DNA of 64,000 nucleotides. Origin: Botrytis cinerea B05.10 (Eukaryota; Ascomycota; Leotiomycetes; Helotiales; Sclerotiniaceae). Positions 10,513 to 19,869 of this stretch are shown here, one piece after another. The position numbers and the translations under genes were made by a program. The stretch is from contig NC_037317.1 in assembly GCF_000143535.2 (NCBI RefSeq), positions 682,001 to 746,000 on the forward strand. Direction: 5' to 3'. The notes beneath the pieces are model-generated. The model ran no database searches and had not been told where the DNA came from. It was given only the letters and a program-made list of their open reading frames with translations. Every line of letters starts with the position of its first letter. Positions within the stretch are counted from its first letter, which is position 1.

Positions 10513-10978
10513 GAGTAGGCGCAGCATCAACGTTTGCTGTTTCTTCCTCAACACGCTCCTTTTCAATCTTTTCCTTTTCTAGTCTCTCCTTCTCCTCCGC
10601 CTCCACTAGCTCATCGAGAGTTCGTAAACCACGGCGAAGCATCTCAGACTCACGTTTCAACAGGAAACGTTTCTGCTTTCGCAATCGCAGGATTTTAGCC
10701 ATTGCTTCCTGAGAAACACTAATCGCGCGTTCCTCCTCCTCATCCAATCTGGCCTTTTGACGATCCAGACTATCCCAATCACTCTCCACAGGACCACGAA
10801 CGTCACATTTTCGCCCTTGACGGATACACTCGGCGCACCGCGAGGAATCTGAAGAAGAAACAATGCATTTACGCCCTTGGCGTTCACACAGAGAACAAGA
10901 AGACATTTCGAAACCACGGGATTCAACGAGACGAGCTAAACGTAATCTTTCCTTTCGTTTGTGAAAGTTGTCAGTCAT
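10385..10978 (-). CDS. Antisense accessory protein of the retrotransposon: Zn2Cys6-like motif, coiled coil, acidic tail
   Basis: This 197-residue frame is encoded opposite to gag-pol, between the chromodomain and the 3' LTR, overlapping the end of gag-pol by 128 bases. Near the N-terminus six cysteines are spaced C-x2-C-x6-C-x9-C-x2-C-x6-C (CSLCERQGRKC then CAECIRQGRKC), which satisfies the fungal binuclear zinc cluster pattern. A long charged helix rich in Glu/Lys/Arg follows, then an acidic, Phe/Leu-rich tail (FDFFDP). This is the layout of a small transcription regulator. A longer frame opens at 11017, but a TATA-like box on the same strand at 11040-11033 is only 16 bases from that ATG and 55 from the one at 10978, so I chose the latter. 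The function is unknown; regulation of the element or host genes is inference. Confidence 0.7.
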   Translation of the reverse strand: MTDNFHKRKERLRLARLVESRGFEMSSCSLCERQGRKCIVSSSDSSRCAECIRQGRKCDVRGPVESDWDSLDRQKARLDEEEERAISVSQEAMAKILRLRKQKRFLLKRESEMLRRGLRTLDELVEAEEKERLEKEKIEKERVEEETANVDAAPTPIDSSSFDFFDPSLPELSEADLEALLAGVGTSGGMPVASQGS

Positions 10979-11032
10979 ATTGAATAAAGAAATACCATAC
11001 AGCGACAAATATCCCAAGTGGGGTACTACGTT

Positions 11033-11040
11033 CTATATAG
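11033..11040 (-). promoter_or_regulatory. TATA-like box for the antisense accessory gene
   Basis: CTATATAG on the minus strand lies 55 bases upstream of the ATG at 10978 and inside the element, just 5' of the purine tract. It supports independent transcription of the antisense frame. Confidence 0.4.
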
Positions 11041-11066
11041 ACGCTTGGGACAAGCGCTAGGCTAAG

Positions 11067-11076
11067 AAGGGGATAG
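11067..11076 (+). other. Polypurine tract region before the 3' LTR
   Basis: The sequence AAGAAGGGGATAG directly precedes the 3' LTR at 11077. A purine run in this position normally primes plus-strand DNA synthesis. Confidence 0.6.
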
Positions 11077-11556
11077 TGTTACGACGGATTGGTAACAGGT
11101 CAACAGAAGTCACGGGACAACAGATCAATCTTGGAATTAAGAGGAATATAACTTTGCAAACTTCTCGCGAAGTTATATTTAGGATTAGAAATGTCCTAGG
11201 GGACTAATTTCAGGGATAAGAACGATAAGCTAAGACATTGGAACTCACATGACTTGGGCACGTGATGGAGCGTCAGGGAGCGCCAGCGCTCCTGGAGCGC
11301 AGTGCGATCCATTGCGATCCATCATGTTGAGAGTATTCGGGGATTAGCATACTGAGGACGAAGATCTATATAAGGGAATGGGTTTCATTATAATGTAGAG
11401 CTTCGTGCTCAAGAACAATCATTAGTTTCATTACTATAGTTACGAGAATTGCAACCCGTTACAACCTTATTGAATTCCTACTTGAAGTCTAGTCTAAAAC
11501 CACCTCGAGAGATCTCTAGACACTTCCACGTGACCCTAGAGGCAGCTCCTGTAACA
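11077..11556 (+). repeat. 3' LTR of the Gypsy element
   Basis: 480 bases; read against the 5' LTR at an offset of 5,952 I saw no difference. It ends in GTAACA and is followed by the second copy of the TATTA target duplication. Confidence 0.95.
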
Positions 11557-11601
11557 TATTATCGATTATATTGTTATAACTGATTAGTAATAGACTAAAG
11601 A

Positions 11602-11741
11602 ATCACGAGCATATAGGCTATAGTAGTTATAAGAATTATAATTAGTTGTAATTTTATTAAATTCCTATTTAAAATTTATTTTAAATTATCGTAAAAGATC
11701 TCTAGATACTTCTATCTGACCCTAGAGGTAGCTCTCGTAAT
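11602..11741 (+). repeat. RIP-eroded LTR end of the same Gypsy family
   Basis: From about 11602 the flank aligns with the last 140 or so bases of the intact LTR: AATTCCTA, AGATCTCTAGA, CCCTAGAGG and TAGCTC blocks recur in the same order and spacing, while the differences are mostly C-to-T and G-to-A. It ends near 11741 where the LTR end would be. The intact element therefore inserted into or beside an old, RIP-mutated relative. Confidence 0.75.
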
Positions 11742-12911
11742 AATAATCTATAATTTTTTTTTAAAAAAAAAAAAAATCTTTAAAGTCTATTATAAGTTCT
11801 TTATAATCTTAATAGAAATAACATTTCGAGATCGAATTAATAATTTAGTTCTATTAAAAGAATATCGATGAGTAAATTATAAATTACTATAACTAGAAAG
11901 AGAAGTTATTCTTTAATATATTCTCGATATTTATAGAATATATTTGTCAGGGAGTAAAACATAATAATAATAAATACAAGTTATTTCATCGTATACTACT
12001 AGTTTAATCAAGACTACTTTGAGGCAGAGGATATAACGTCATTTTCTTTTCTTTTTGAATTCATCGACGAGCAGATCGATCGATCTTGTGTTCGTAACTC
12101 TCAGCTGGCTAGCGGGAGATCCCATTGACGAATGAGGTAGGCCAATTCATAAATGGGCATATTTGTGGAAAAGGAATAACAGTACTAATATGCACTCGTC
12201 TGAATACAGTCATAATGGGCATCTGTTTCAACCCACTCGTTAATAAATCCCTGTGCGTGCATACACCGGCGTCCCCGCGTATAAAATTTTTAATCCTTGT
12301 GAAGATTTTGGCGGATCTATCCCCAGCTATAATGCGGCATTTCAAGGGTTTACTGGGTACAGGGGATAAGCACTAGTAAGTACTTCTGGCTAATAATCAG
12401 ATGGAGCTATCATTTGCGATCTGGACAGGACATATGCCTCTATCAAGCTTATGGATATGCAATTCTTTTGGTGGTGCTGCTGAAAATGGCGATCGTAAGT
12501 ATCATGCAGTCTTCTGCATCTGGATCTATTCGCGAAAATCGGAGGACGTCCGAGGTGGCCTTATTATTGGTGCATTTCCTCCTTTGAGCGGTGTATCCGG
12601 GTGATACTCAGGGTGACATTGAGCAAGATGATCTACACGCAAGGCTACCAAATTTGTAACGTAATGAAAACCTCTCAGTGACGAAATGTCACGGAAAGGG
12701 TCTCACGGTGTATGAGCACCATGGACACCCGACCACCATGCACTTTCACGCACAGAACAACCAGATCAGCTAGGAATGCATTATTCACGTCATACTCCCA
12801 CATATACTAGAAGCGGTATCATATAGAAGGTGGTTATTAGAGCATGTGTGGGCATTTCTATGTACTGCGGCTTCCTGAATTTTCCTCAAAATCACAAAAA
12901 ACTTTCTCACT
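11742..12911. other. Intergenic, AT-rich to about 12000, then promoter side of the MFS gene
   Basis: The first 250 bases continue the AT-rich relic with a T-run/A-run near 11753-11775. From 12050 on the composition is normal and short open frames exist on both strands, but none has a recognisable motif or splice structure. The last part is the upstream region of the MFS gene at 12912. Confidence 0.5.
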
Positions 12912-14430
12912 ATGGATGATTCCCACGAAGAGCCTTTACCCATAGGCTTTCGATGGCGTTCCTCAAAGTGGTTCGTTCTCTCGACCATCGCAGTCGCATT
13001 GTTTGCCGGTATGTCAGCCCTTCCTTCTAATCATGCTCAGCACCTAACTAAGAATACCAAGAGACTTTCCTCTATGGATTTCTGGTCCCCATCCTTGGTT
13101 ACATGTTGCAAAAACGTCTGCATGTTGAGCCCTCTCAAACCCAGAAGTTGTTCTCCACTGCACTGGCCCTCCATGGCGCATTTGCTGTCATTTTCAGCCC
13201 CATAATCGGGCACTTCGCCGACAAGAGTACTGGCCGTAAAAAATCGCTGTTGTTATCACTTGGATGCTGTATAGTAGGCACCGTTATGGTTGCTGCCGCT
13301 GGCTCAGTAGCTATGCTACTATTGGGTCGTGTGCTGCAAGGTATTGCGGGGTCTGCGGTATGGATTATTGGCTTTGCCACTGTCTCAGATATCTTGAACG
13401 AAGACGATATAGGCTTTGGAATGGGTTTGATGATGTCATTTGCAAATGCGGGGACAATCACCGGACCTGCAGTCTCGGGTTTGCTTATAGAGGCTACAGG
13501 CTATTGGGTGACGTGGTCGATTCCGCTCATAGTCCTCACAATAGACCTTCTAGCTCGGGTAATCATGATCGATAACCCACACAAGATTTCCCTCTGTTCC
13601 GCAAATAGTGATACAGACGGCGCGAGTCCTGAAGATCTACAAAATGTGCCCGGTGCGGGCAATTTTTGGCGTGTCATGTTATGCGATGGTCGAGTTCTAA
13701 CTTGTCTATTAATTACATTTACGAGCACATCTGTGACTACCAGTTTACAAGCGACGCTTCCTCTACAAGTTCACCACAAATTTGGATGGGGTCCCAGCAC
13801 TGTCGGACTCCTCTTTGCTGGTCTCGTCATTCCTGGTGTTCTGATTGGTCCTCTCGCAGGTTGGGTACGCGACAAGATTTCGGCAAAAGGCCCAGCAATA
13901 GCCTGTTCTATTCTCCAGGCACTGGTTCTAGGGTTACTGGGCAACGCTGGCAGAGACGTTCTCTCGGAGAATATCCCAGCTACTGACGGTACATTATACA
14001 TAGTATCCATCATTACAATAGGTAGCTTGCGGCCGTTTGTATCTGGTATCGCTCCGGTCGAATTAGCCGGTAAGTCCCGTCTCTTTATGCTATAGATATA
14101 ACACTGACGAAAAGGTTATGCAGATGCAGCCAAAAAGCGGCAAGAAAAAGCCCCGGGCGTTTTTGGGCCTCAAAGCGGTTTATCACGAGTATTTTCTATG
14201 ATGGATGCTGCGGCCTCCCTAGGAATGATGATTGGTCCGATCATGGGCGGTTCTTTGAAAGAGCTCATAGGCTATGAATGGATGAATTGGACATGGGGTA
14301 AGAAAATAGATTTCTATATTGTGTGTCACTAACATTGATAGGTCTTCTTTATCTTGCCCTTGCTGTCCTCATATTATGCTTTTTAGGCCCCAGAAGAGTT
14401 ACTGGGGCTGCCCATACTGAAGACGCATAG
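12912..14430 (+). CDS. MFS transporter, 455 aa
   Basis: Four exons join in frame: 12912-13008, 13062-14069, 14124-14297 and 14342-14430, with introns of 44-54 bases and good GT..AG ends. The 455-residue product has the MFS loop 2-3 signature GHFADKSTGRKK, hydrophobic segments consistent with about 12 membrane helices, and GPAVSGLLIEATGYW in the region of helix 5. The overall pattern resembles fungal exporters related to vesicular amine/multidrug transporters, so export of a small molecule is more likely than uptake, but this is inference. It points away from the divergent adenylase gene's 3' end and sits inside the candidate cluster formed with the ATP-grasp-like, dioxygenase and adenylase genes. 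Confidence 0.85.
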
Positions 14431-15609
14431 TAACCAAATATACTATACATCTACGCATCTCTCGGGGCCGGGCGGTTGAGCTATCTAGCAGGAGTATATT
14501 TTGAGGTTGTTTGAAGCCTTATATGATGGTGGTCTCATTTCACGGGAATCAATCTGGGAGCTTTTAGATAGGACGCATCTCGTTTTTATTTAGCGTTCAT
14601 TTTGTCTTCTCAACTATATTTCTATACAACACTGGATGAAAAGTTCGAAGAATCCAAGCAGCAGAAATAGTCATAATGATCATATCTTTAGATCAATCTT
14701 TCCAAAATATTGAACTTGTTTAAATAGTTTTGCTGATAGATGCTCATCAACTGCCCCACATTCTGTCCCCGAAAATCATACTACCGACTTCAATATGATC
14801 ATATGCAATATATATTAGATTTTCCAGATGCATCTGGATCTTCTCCCGATCTACAGCCTTAATTTGAGCTTCTTTAATTGAACTTAGAATTTAGGCTTAA
14901 TCTGACTTTGCGTCTGTTCCTAGCTAGTATGTCTGACTGTCTTCAGGTAGGGGTAGTGACTGGAGGTTTGGAACAGGGGGATGGGGCCCGGCATGCCGGT
15001 TGCAGGGACACACTCAATAAACGATATCCAACTTTAGATCTCCGCGTATAGAGCGGGCAGGCAGGGAGTAGCGGTGGACAAAATGTGGGGTAAGGGTGGC
15101 CACCTCATCAAAATTTGAATAGCATAACCACGATGCGTCAAATGTATATAAAAACTACTGATATCAAAAGTATAAGAGATATGAAAGAAACTGAAAACAT
15201 ACTAAAGCTAAATGATTATATGCAACGAAATAACACTCTGTGGTACTAAGACTAATGATACAGCTGATAAACAAATGGTTTCTATTTGGGAATTGCATAT
15301 TACAGGTCATTTAAGAATGACGTTCACTGGAAAATACAGCGTCTACGGGTATATATATTTACTATTGGTAGGAATTAGCAATGATTGTGTATCAACTCTT
15401 GGTAAGAATAGAGCACAGTAACCACATGTAACTATTTGCTATTGTATATCCTGCTACTGGAATTGAGCGGCTGACAAGATCGATGATTCCAATATGAATC
15501 AGTATATTCGTGGCATATGATGATTGACATGTATTCTTCATAGTCTCAAACTTCCTCCGTTTTCTCGTGCATATAATTTGGAAAGACACCTGCAATACGC
15601 AAAGCCAAC
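14431..15609. other. Intergenic between convergent MFS and adenylase genes
   Basis: About 1.2 kb without a supportable gene. It holds the 3' ends of both convergent genes; short frames (for example one at 15212-15421, plus) lack motifs and introns. Confidence 0.5.
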
Positions 15610-17123
15610 TCAATTCCACCGATCAACAAATTTGATAACTTTTCTGGAGGTACCGCTTCGCTCAAAGCCTTCCAGACTGTCTATGAACAGAATTCGTATC
15701 AGGTGTTCATTCTCTGGTAACACGACAAAAAAGAATTCCAGTGACTTCCTGAGAGCTTCGTCAGATACAACTCCACCTCGTGGAGGCGATCGTAGCAAGC
15801 GGATTTCCAAGGTTGACTGTGGCACGCCGATAAGTCGATCCAAAATTATTTGCCATTGCAAGATGCCATTTTGCTCTTCTTGCATAAAAGCGTCAATCTT
15901 CGGGAACTCAAAATAAGCACCATACCACTTGAAGCTAAAGCGATGGTCACGGCCATGCATGCGTAACACACGCAGATGCTCCCGATCGGCCTCAGGAATC
16001 ATAGCATAGGCTGCATTCGAAAGAGGGTGAATGGACCCAACATCACCAGAGATGTAACGTACCAATGGATTACGCAATCTTTGGAGTGAGGTCTGTACGA
16101 TAAGCCCTGTTTTTCCTTCAGAAAGCAGATGCATATCGAGCGAAGTTGCATCATCCATAACGGATGGGGAAAAGATCTCGATTATAATGCTTCTTGTGTC
16201 AAAGATGAAGTCGGTGCTATTGCTGTCAAGGCTTTGCTCCCCAGTAAGTTCGGGACTGCTGATTGCCCAAGGGCCCATCTCAGCACTGCCCATAATGGAA
16301 AATATTTTAATATCTTTTAGAACGGACTTGGTGAACACTCGTTGAGGACTAGTAAGAGGCTCCGAAGTGTAGATGATCTTATTCAAAACAATACGCTCAC
16401 GATCCTCTTGAGGCAGCAAAGATATTTGATGAACGACCTGAATAACCTGACTCCCATCGCCGGTAAGTACGTTTATATGATAATTGGCCAGAGCCATGGC
16501 AACTTCAGCATGCGGCATGTAACTTCCGGCACTGAAAACAGTCGCCCCCGCATTTTCCATAATTTCTGTCGTGAGATCGAGTGACCTTGAAATTATTTGT
16601 TAGATGACCTGCATAACCTTTTCTTATAATTTATAATCAAATACCTGTAAAATCCTCCTGACGAATGAGTGGATAACACCACGTCTGTAGGATTAATAAC
16701 ACTGCACAGGCTGAGAAAATCACCCATCCGAGCTCGCTGTCGTCGATTCTCATGAACATCCACAGCAAACATCATAGGTATCCCGCCAGAGCCACCACCA
16801 GTGATGCTCATATATGAGGCTTGTCGATAGGTATTCTGCGGATTCACATCATGTGTGAGTCGTGCTATTGCATGGTACCTAGCGAACAGAAGTTAGTCCA
16901 CATGCATCTCTATGTGATTAGGATGGCCGACATGTTCCTACAGTTTTTTCTTGTCAAGCAATGGCTGCTGCTGGAAGTTGAAATCTTTTTCTCGATCAAT
17001 GGCCAACTCGCGATACTTCAATATTGCAGCTGAGCTGGGAGGGTACAAGATATCTTTGTTGTAAAAAGGGTGCACTTGAGCAACGGTCTGTACTTCTGTC
17101 AACGTGTAGATTTCTGGAGCCAT
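15610..17123 (-). CDS. Adenylate-forming enzyme of the PaaK/EhpF type (phenylacetate-CoA ligase-like), 463 aa
   Basis: Three exons, 17123-16942, 16878-16645 and 16585-15610, are joined by introns of 63 and 59 bases. The protein opens with HPFYNKDILYP, typical of the start of PaaK-like proteins. Near residue 84 it has SITGGGSGGIPMMF, the glycine-rich ATP-binding loop; near 238 GSAEMGPW, the position of the adenine-binding motif; and near 317 VRYISGD, the conserved Asp that holds ribose; MHGRDHRFSFK follows at the hinge. These enzymes activate aryl or other carboxylates as acyl-AMP. EhpF, as I recall, does this for a phenazine acid without making a CoA ester. The real substrate is unknown. A TTTTGCAG just before the ATG leaves room for an upstream exon. 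Confidence 0.85.
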
Positions 17124-19020
17124 GTCTGCAAAAATCCTGCTGAGCTCAAGAGAGAAAGTATCCTAGAGAGAATGCGACAGGAAATTAGGGTCCGATTCTT
17201 GCATACTTATTCAATTGAATCTATGAAAGCCATCTCGTTCGAACTTTGCCCTGTCACAACACAGCTACTAGCCCCCTCGTTGCTATGTTGCTCATAATGC
17301 AAATTGGGTAGTATGCAGAAGTAAGTTACATTATCCGGATGCAAGCGAGACATCAGATTGGCGATAGTGGGTAATGTGATCAATACTCCGTGGCACCATA
17401 ATTTATGGAGCAACACACATCGAAATACCGTATTCTTTTGGAATATCCGTCCTGCGCTAACAAGGATTGAAAATTTGAGCTCGTTGTGGGCTAGGGTTGT
17501 GGCAAGCACTGGAGGTGATTGATTCGTTCATTCGTTAGATTATTCATCAAATGCCTTGAATTTCTGTTGGTTTATGCTTTTTTGAGGCGTTTTACTCCAT
17601 TCAAAAGGAGGTCAATTGGCCCTAAAAGTGCTGATCCTTGCTAGCGCATGACGAGTCCTCCAGAAGAACATGGTATCGATTGCAGATTGCTAAAAAAGCT
17701 TAGCTCTCCCGCTTTACGATACCCACTGGGCCACCAACGCGAGCTGAAATGACAGTTCTCGGGGTTTTGTAATGCTATTGTGGATATCCATGGATTACCA
17801 GCCACCATCGTACTAAAGAAACTACGTGCAGGAGTAATAGGATATAGCGGCTAGCTGAAAACTCGGCCGTAGTTCCCGAGATGAACAGGGGATCTTAGTA
17901 TAGTCGGGTAGTAATTTTCTAACAGTTGCTAATTGTATCATTTGGTTCTAGCGTGAGCATCGATAGAATAATCTTTTTACATCGAATCTTATAGTCGATT
18001 TGAACGTTATAGTAACTCTGTAGTAGTAGATTTAATATATTACGAAAGAATTATTTTGTAATCGTTATAAATTTTATTAACATGATTTATTAGTATACGA
18101 ATTGTATTAAAAAGTATACGAGCTATTTATTTTATATAAAAAATTTGTTTATACAAAAGTATGTATTTTCTTTATTTATTAATAGAATTTTCTGAAAATT
18201 TAATATAAAATATCTAAATATATATGAATTATAAAAATCTAATTAGTTTTAAGAGATTTGAATTTATAAAGTATTTATCATAGAAATAGTCTTTTTGTAA
18301 CGAAAATTATAATAATTTCTACTATTTTTTTAAGAATATAATAGGAACATTTATATAAAAAACTATATTATTATTATTATTTAAGACTCTCTTTTATATT
18401 TTAAAAGGCTTAATTTAAATAGTTTTTAAAATAACTTGCATAAAAATATATATAATCTAGTTCTCATATCTAACGAAGCTTATTTTAGTTGATAGGATAT
18501 TAGTAATTTTCTTGATTTTTGAAAGCTTAATATAATCATTTAATCTAAGATAACTATTATCTATTAAGTAAAAACTTTTTATTTCTTTTGTTTTTTAATT
18601 TCTTTTAAAGAGAACAACATTTCTCTTATTGTTCTACTAGATAGAGTAAGATGTTTTTATTTGTTTTTTTATATAAATCTATTCGAATAGGACCTAGAAA
18701 AAACCTCTTAAAGATTACTTATCTTAATTCTGTATTATTATAGTCTTTGAATTCGATTAATAATCAGAATTCTTAAATATATAAGTTAGAACTATGTTGC
18801 GCTCTTATTTATATAATAAAAATTTACATGAGGATTTATATTAACTTTCTTTTCGTCTGAAATATTAGATTTATTACTACAGAGTAACCGGTAGAACTTT
18901 TTTCTCGTTTCCCCCTCAATTCTCCAACCTCTTAAGTCAATACCTAATTTCCCAATCACACCCAGGGATACCTACTCCTCTCTCTCTCTAGAAACCTAGT
19001 TTAAATCGTGTAAAGGGAAA

Positions 19021-19400
19021 GTGTCATCACAATCAAATCGCAGCTAGTTGAGTACATATAGACTATCCCTGAATCATCACACACCCCCGAGAGTGACTAT
19101 CAGTCTTTAATCTAACTACGATTTACTCTCAATAGTAACATAAGCATAAATAGCCAGTCCAACTCTCGACCCGACCCTCGAGCGAGCCCACACAGGGAAT
19201 CTACAGCTGAACCTAGGACTTAGTGGGTCCTGAGAAGCTCTTCAGCACTTCCTTGAAACCCCTACTAAAGATGTAAGCTGAAATCAGAAATGTTGCCATT
19301 GCACTAAACGCTACCGAGCTCACAATTTCGAAGAAAAAGTGATGTCACAATCAGATCGCCGCTATTTGAGTACATATAGACTATCCCTGAATCATCAAAA
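19021..19400. repeat. Direct repeat of about 60 bases, copies 318 bases apart
   Basis: The stretch at 19021-19079 (containing GAGTACATATAGACTATCCC) recurs at 19339-19397 with a few substitutions. The 318-base offset suggests a local duplication or an insertion between two copies in the leader/promoter of the decarboxylase gene. Confidence 0.7.
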
Positions 19401-19753
19401 ATCGCTCATAAATAAGACACGAAGATGTGTCTATGTTTGCTTTACCTTGCGTGAAAACATTGTCTTTTACCTCTCACCCCAAATCAAAGCAATCTACAAT
19501 TCATCCCCAGTACCTATACCTCAAGCCAACATCATCACAGCACATATAGTCTTCACTGAGTCTGTTGTGTTGAGCGTTGCTCTGATAGGTAAACATCTCG
19601 CTTCCCCCCGCCCACTCGTGGAGAAACTTGTTGTACTTCAAGATCAACAAGAGTATTGTTCTCTTTCAATTTATAATTAGTTATTGTCTAATTCGAAGCG
19701 AGCCATCTACCGATACAGACCACCCTAATACACTACCGTCTTTTAAAGCACAA

Positions 19754-19803
19754 GTATGTCACTGTTTTTTCCATCTCTCACCTACGGTTTTCTTTTTAAA
19801 TAG
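19754..19803 (+). other. Probable 5'-leader intron of the ornithine decarboxylase gene
   Basis: GTATGT at 19754 and a pyrimidine-rich tract ending in AAATAG at 19803 make a good 50-base intron 66 bases upstream of the ATG. If retained, the same bases contain a 15-codon upstream frame (ATG 19756, stop 19801-19803), so splicing could switch a small upstream frame on or off. Confidence 0.5.
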
Positions 19804-19869
19804 AGCGCCAGCACCCACCAGACAAATATAAAATTTCACAATAACAATCCTCAAGATACACAAGAGGAT

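Larger units (their letters stand above)
5125..11556 (+). mobile_element. Complete Gypsy (chromovirus) LTR retrotransposon, 6,432 bases
   Basis: Two 480-base LTRs (5125-5604 and 11077-11556) bound the element. Each begins TGTTAC and ends GTAACA, and the element is flanked by a 5-base duplication TATTA (5120-5124 and 11557-11561). A purine tract AAGAAGGGGA lies just before the 3' LTR. The interior holds one gag-pol frame on the plus strand and an accessory frame on the minus strand. By eye I found no difference between the LTRs, and gag-pol is open throughout, so the insertion looks recent and possibly still competent. Its right flank is an older RIP-eroded LTR of the same family. Confidence 0.95.
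17124..19869. other. Intergenic 2.7 kb: AT-rich block and upstream region of the decarboxylase gene
   Basis: From 17990 to about 18900 the sequence is strongly AT-rich and looks RIP-mutated; I could not name the original repeat. Between 17207 and 17509 a minus-strand frame of 100 codons exists but has no motif I recognise. From 18960 to 19869 the composition is normal and C/T-rich, and includes a 60-base repeat and a 5'-leader intron of the downstream gene. Confidence 0.5.

Noticed and set aside
11753..11776. T-run/A-run as a terminator or poly(A) tail of a LINE/SINE
   Set aside because: No upstream retroelement sequence ends there; it lies in RIP-mutated DNA and forms a simple T/A inverted run.
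12109..12604. Overlapping short frames on both strands upstream of the MFS gene
   Set aside because: No motifs, start contexts or splice structure; more likely promoter sequence.
17207..17509. Minus-strand 100-codon frame upstream of the adenylase as a separate gene
   Set aside because: No motif, no intron support, and its peptide does not extend the adenylase in frame.
19756..19803. A 15-codon upstream frame before the ornithine decarboxylase start as a constitutive regulatory peptide
   Set aside because: It coincides with a good 50-base intron, so it is probably spliced out; kept only as a possible retained-intron switch.
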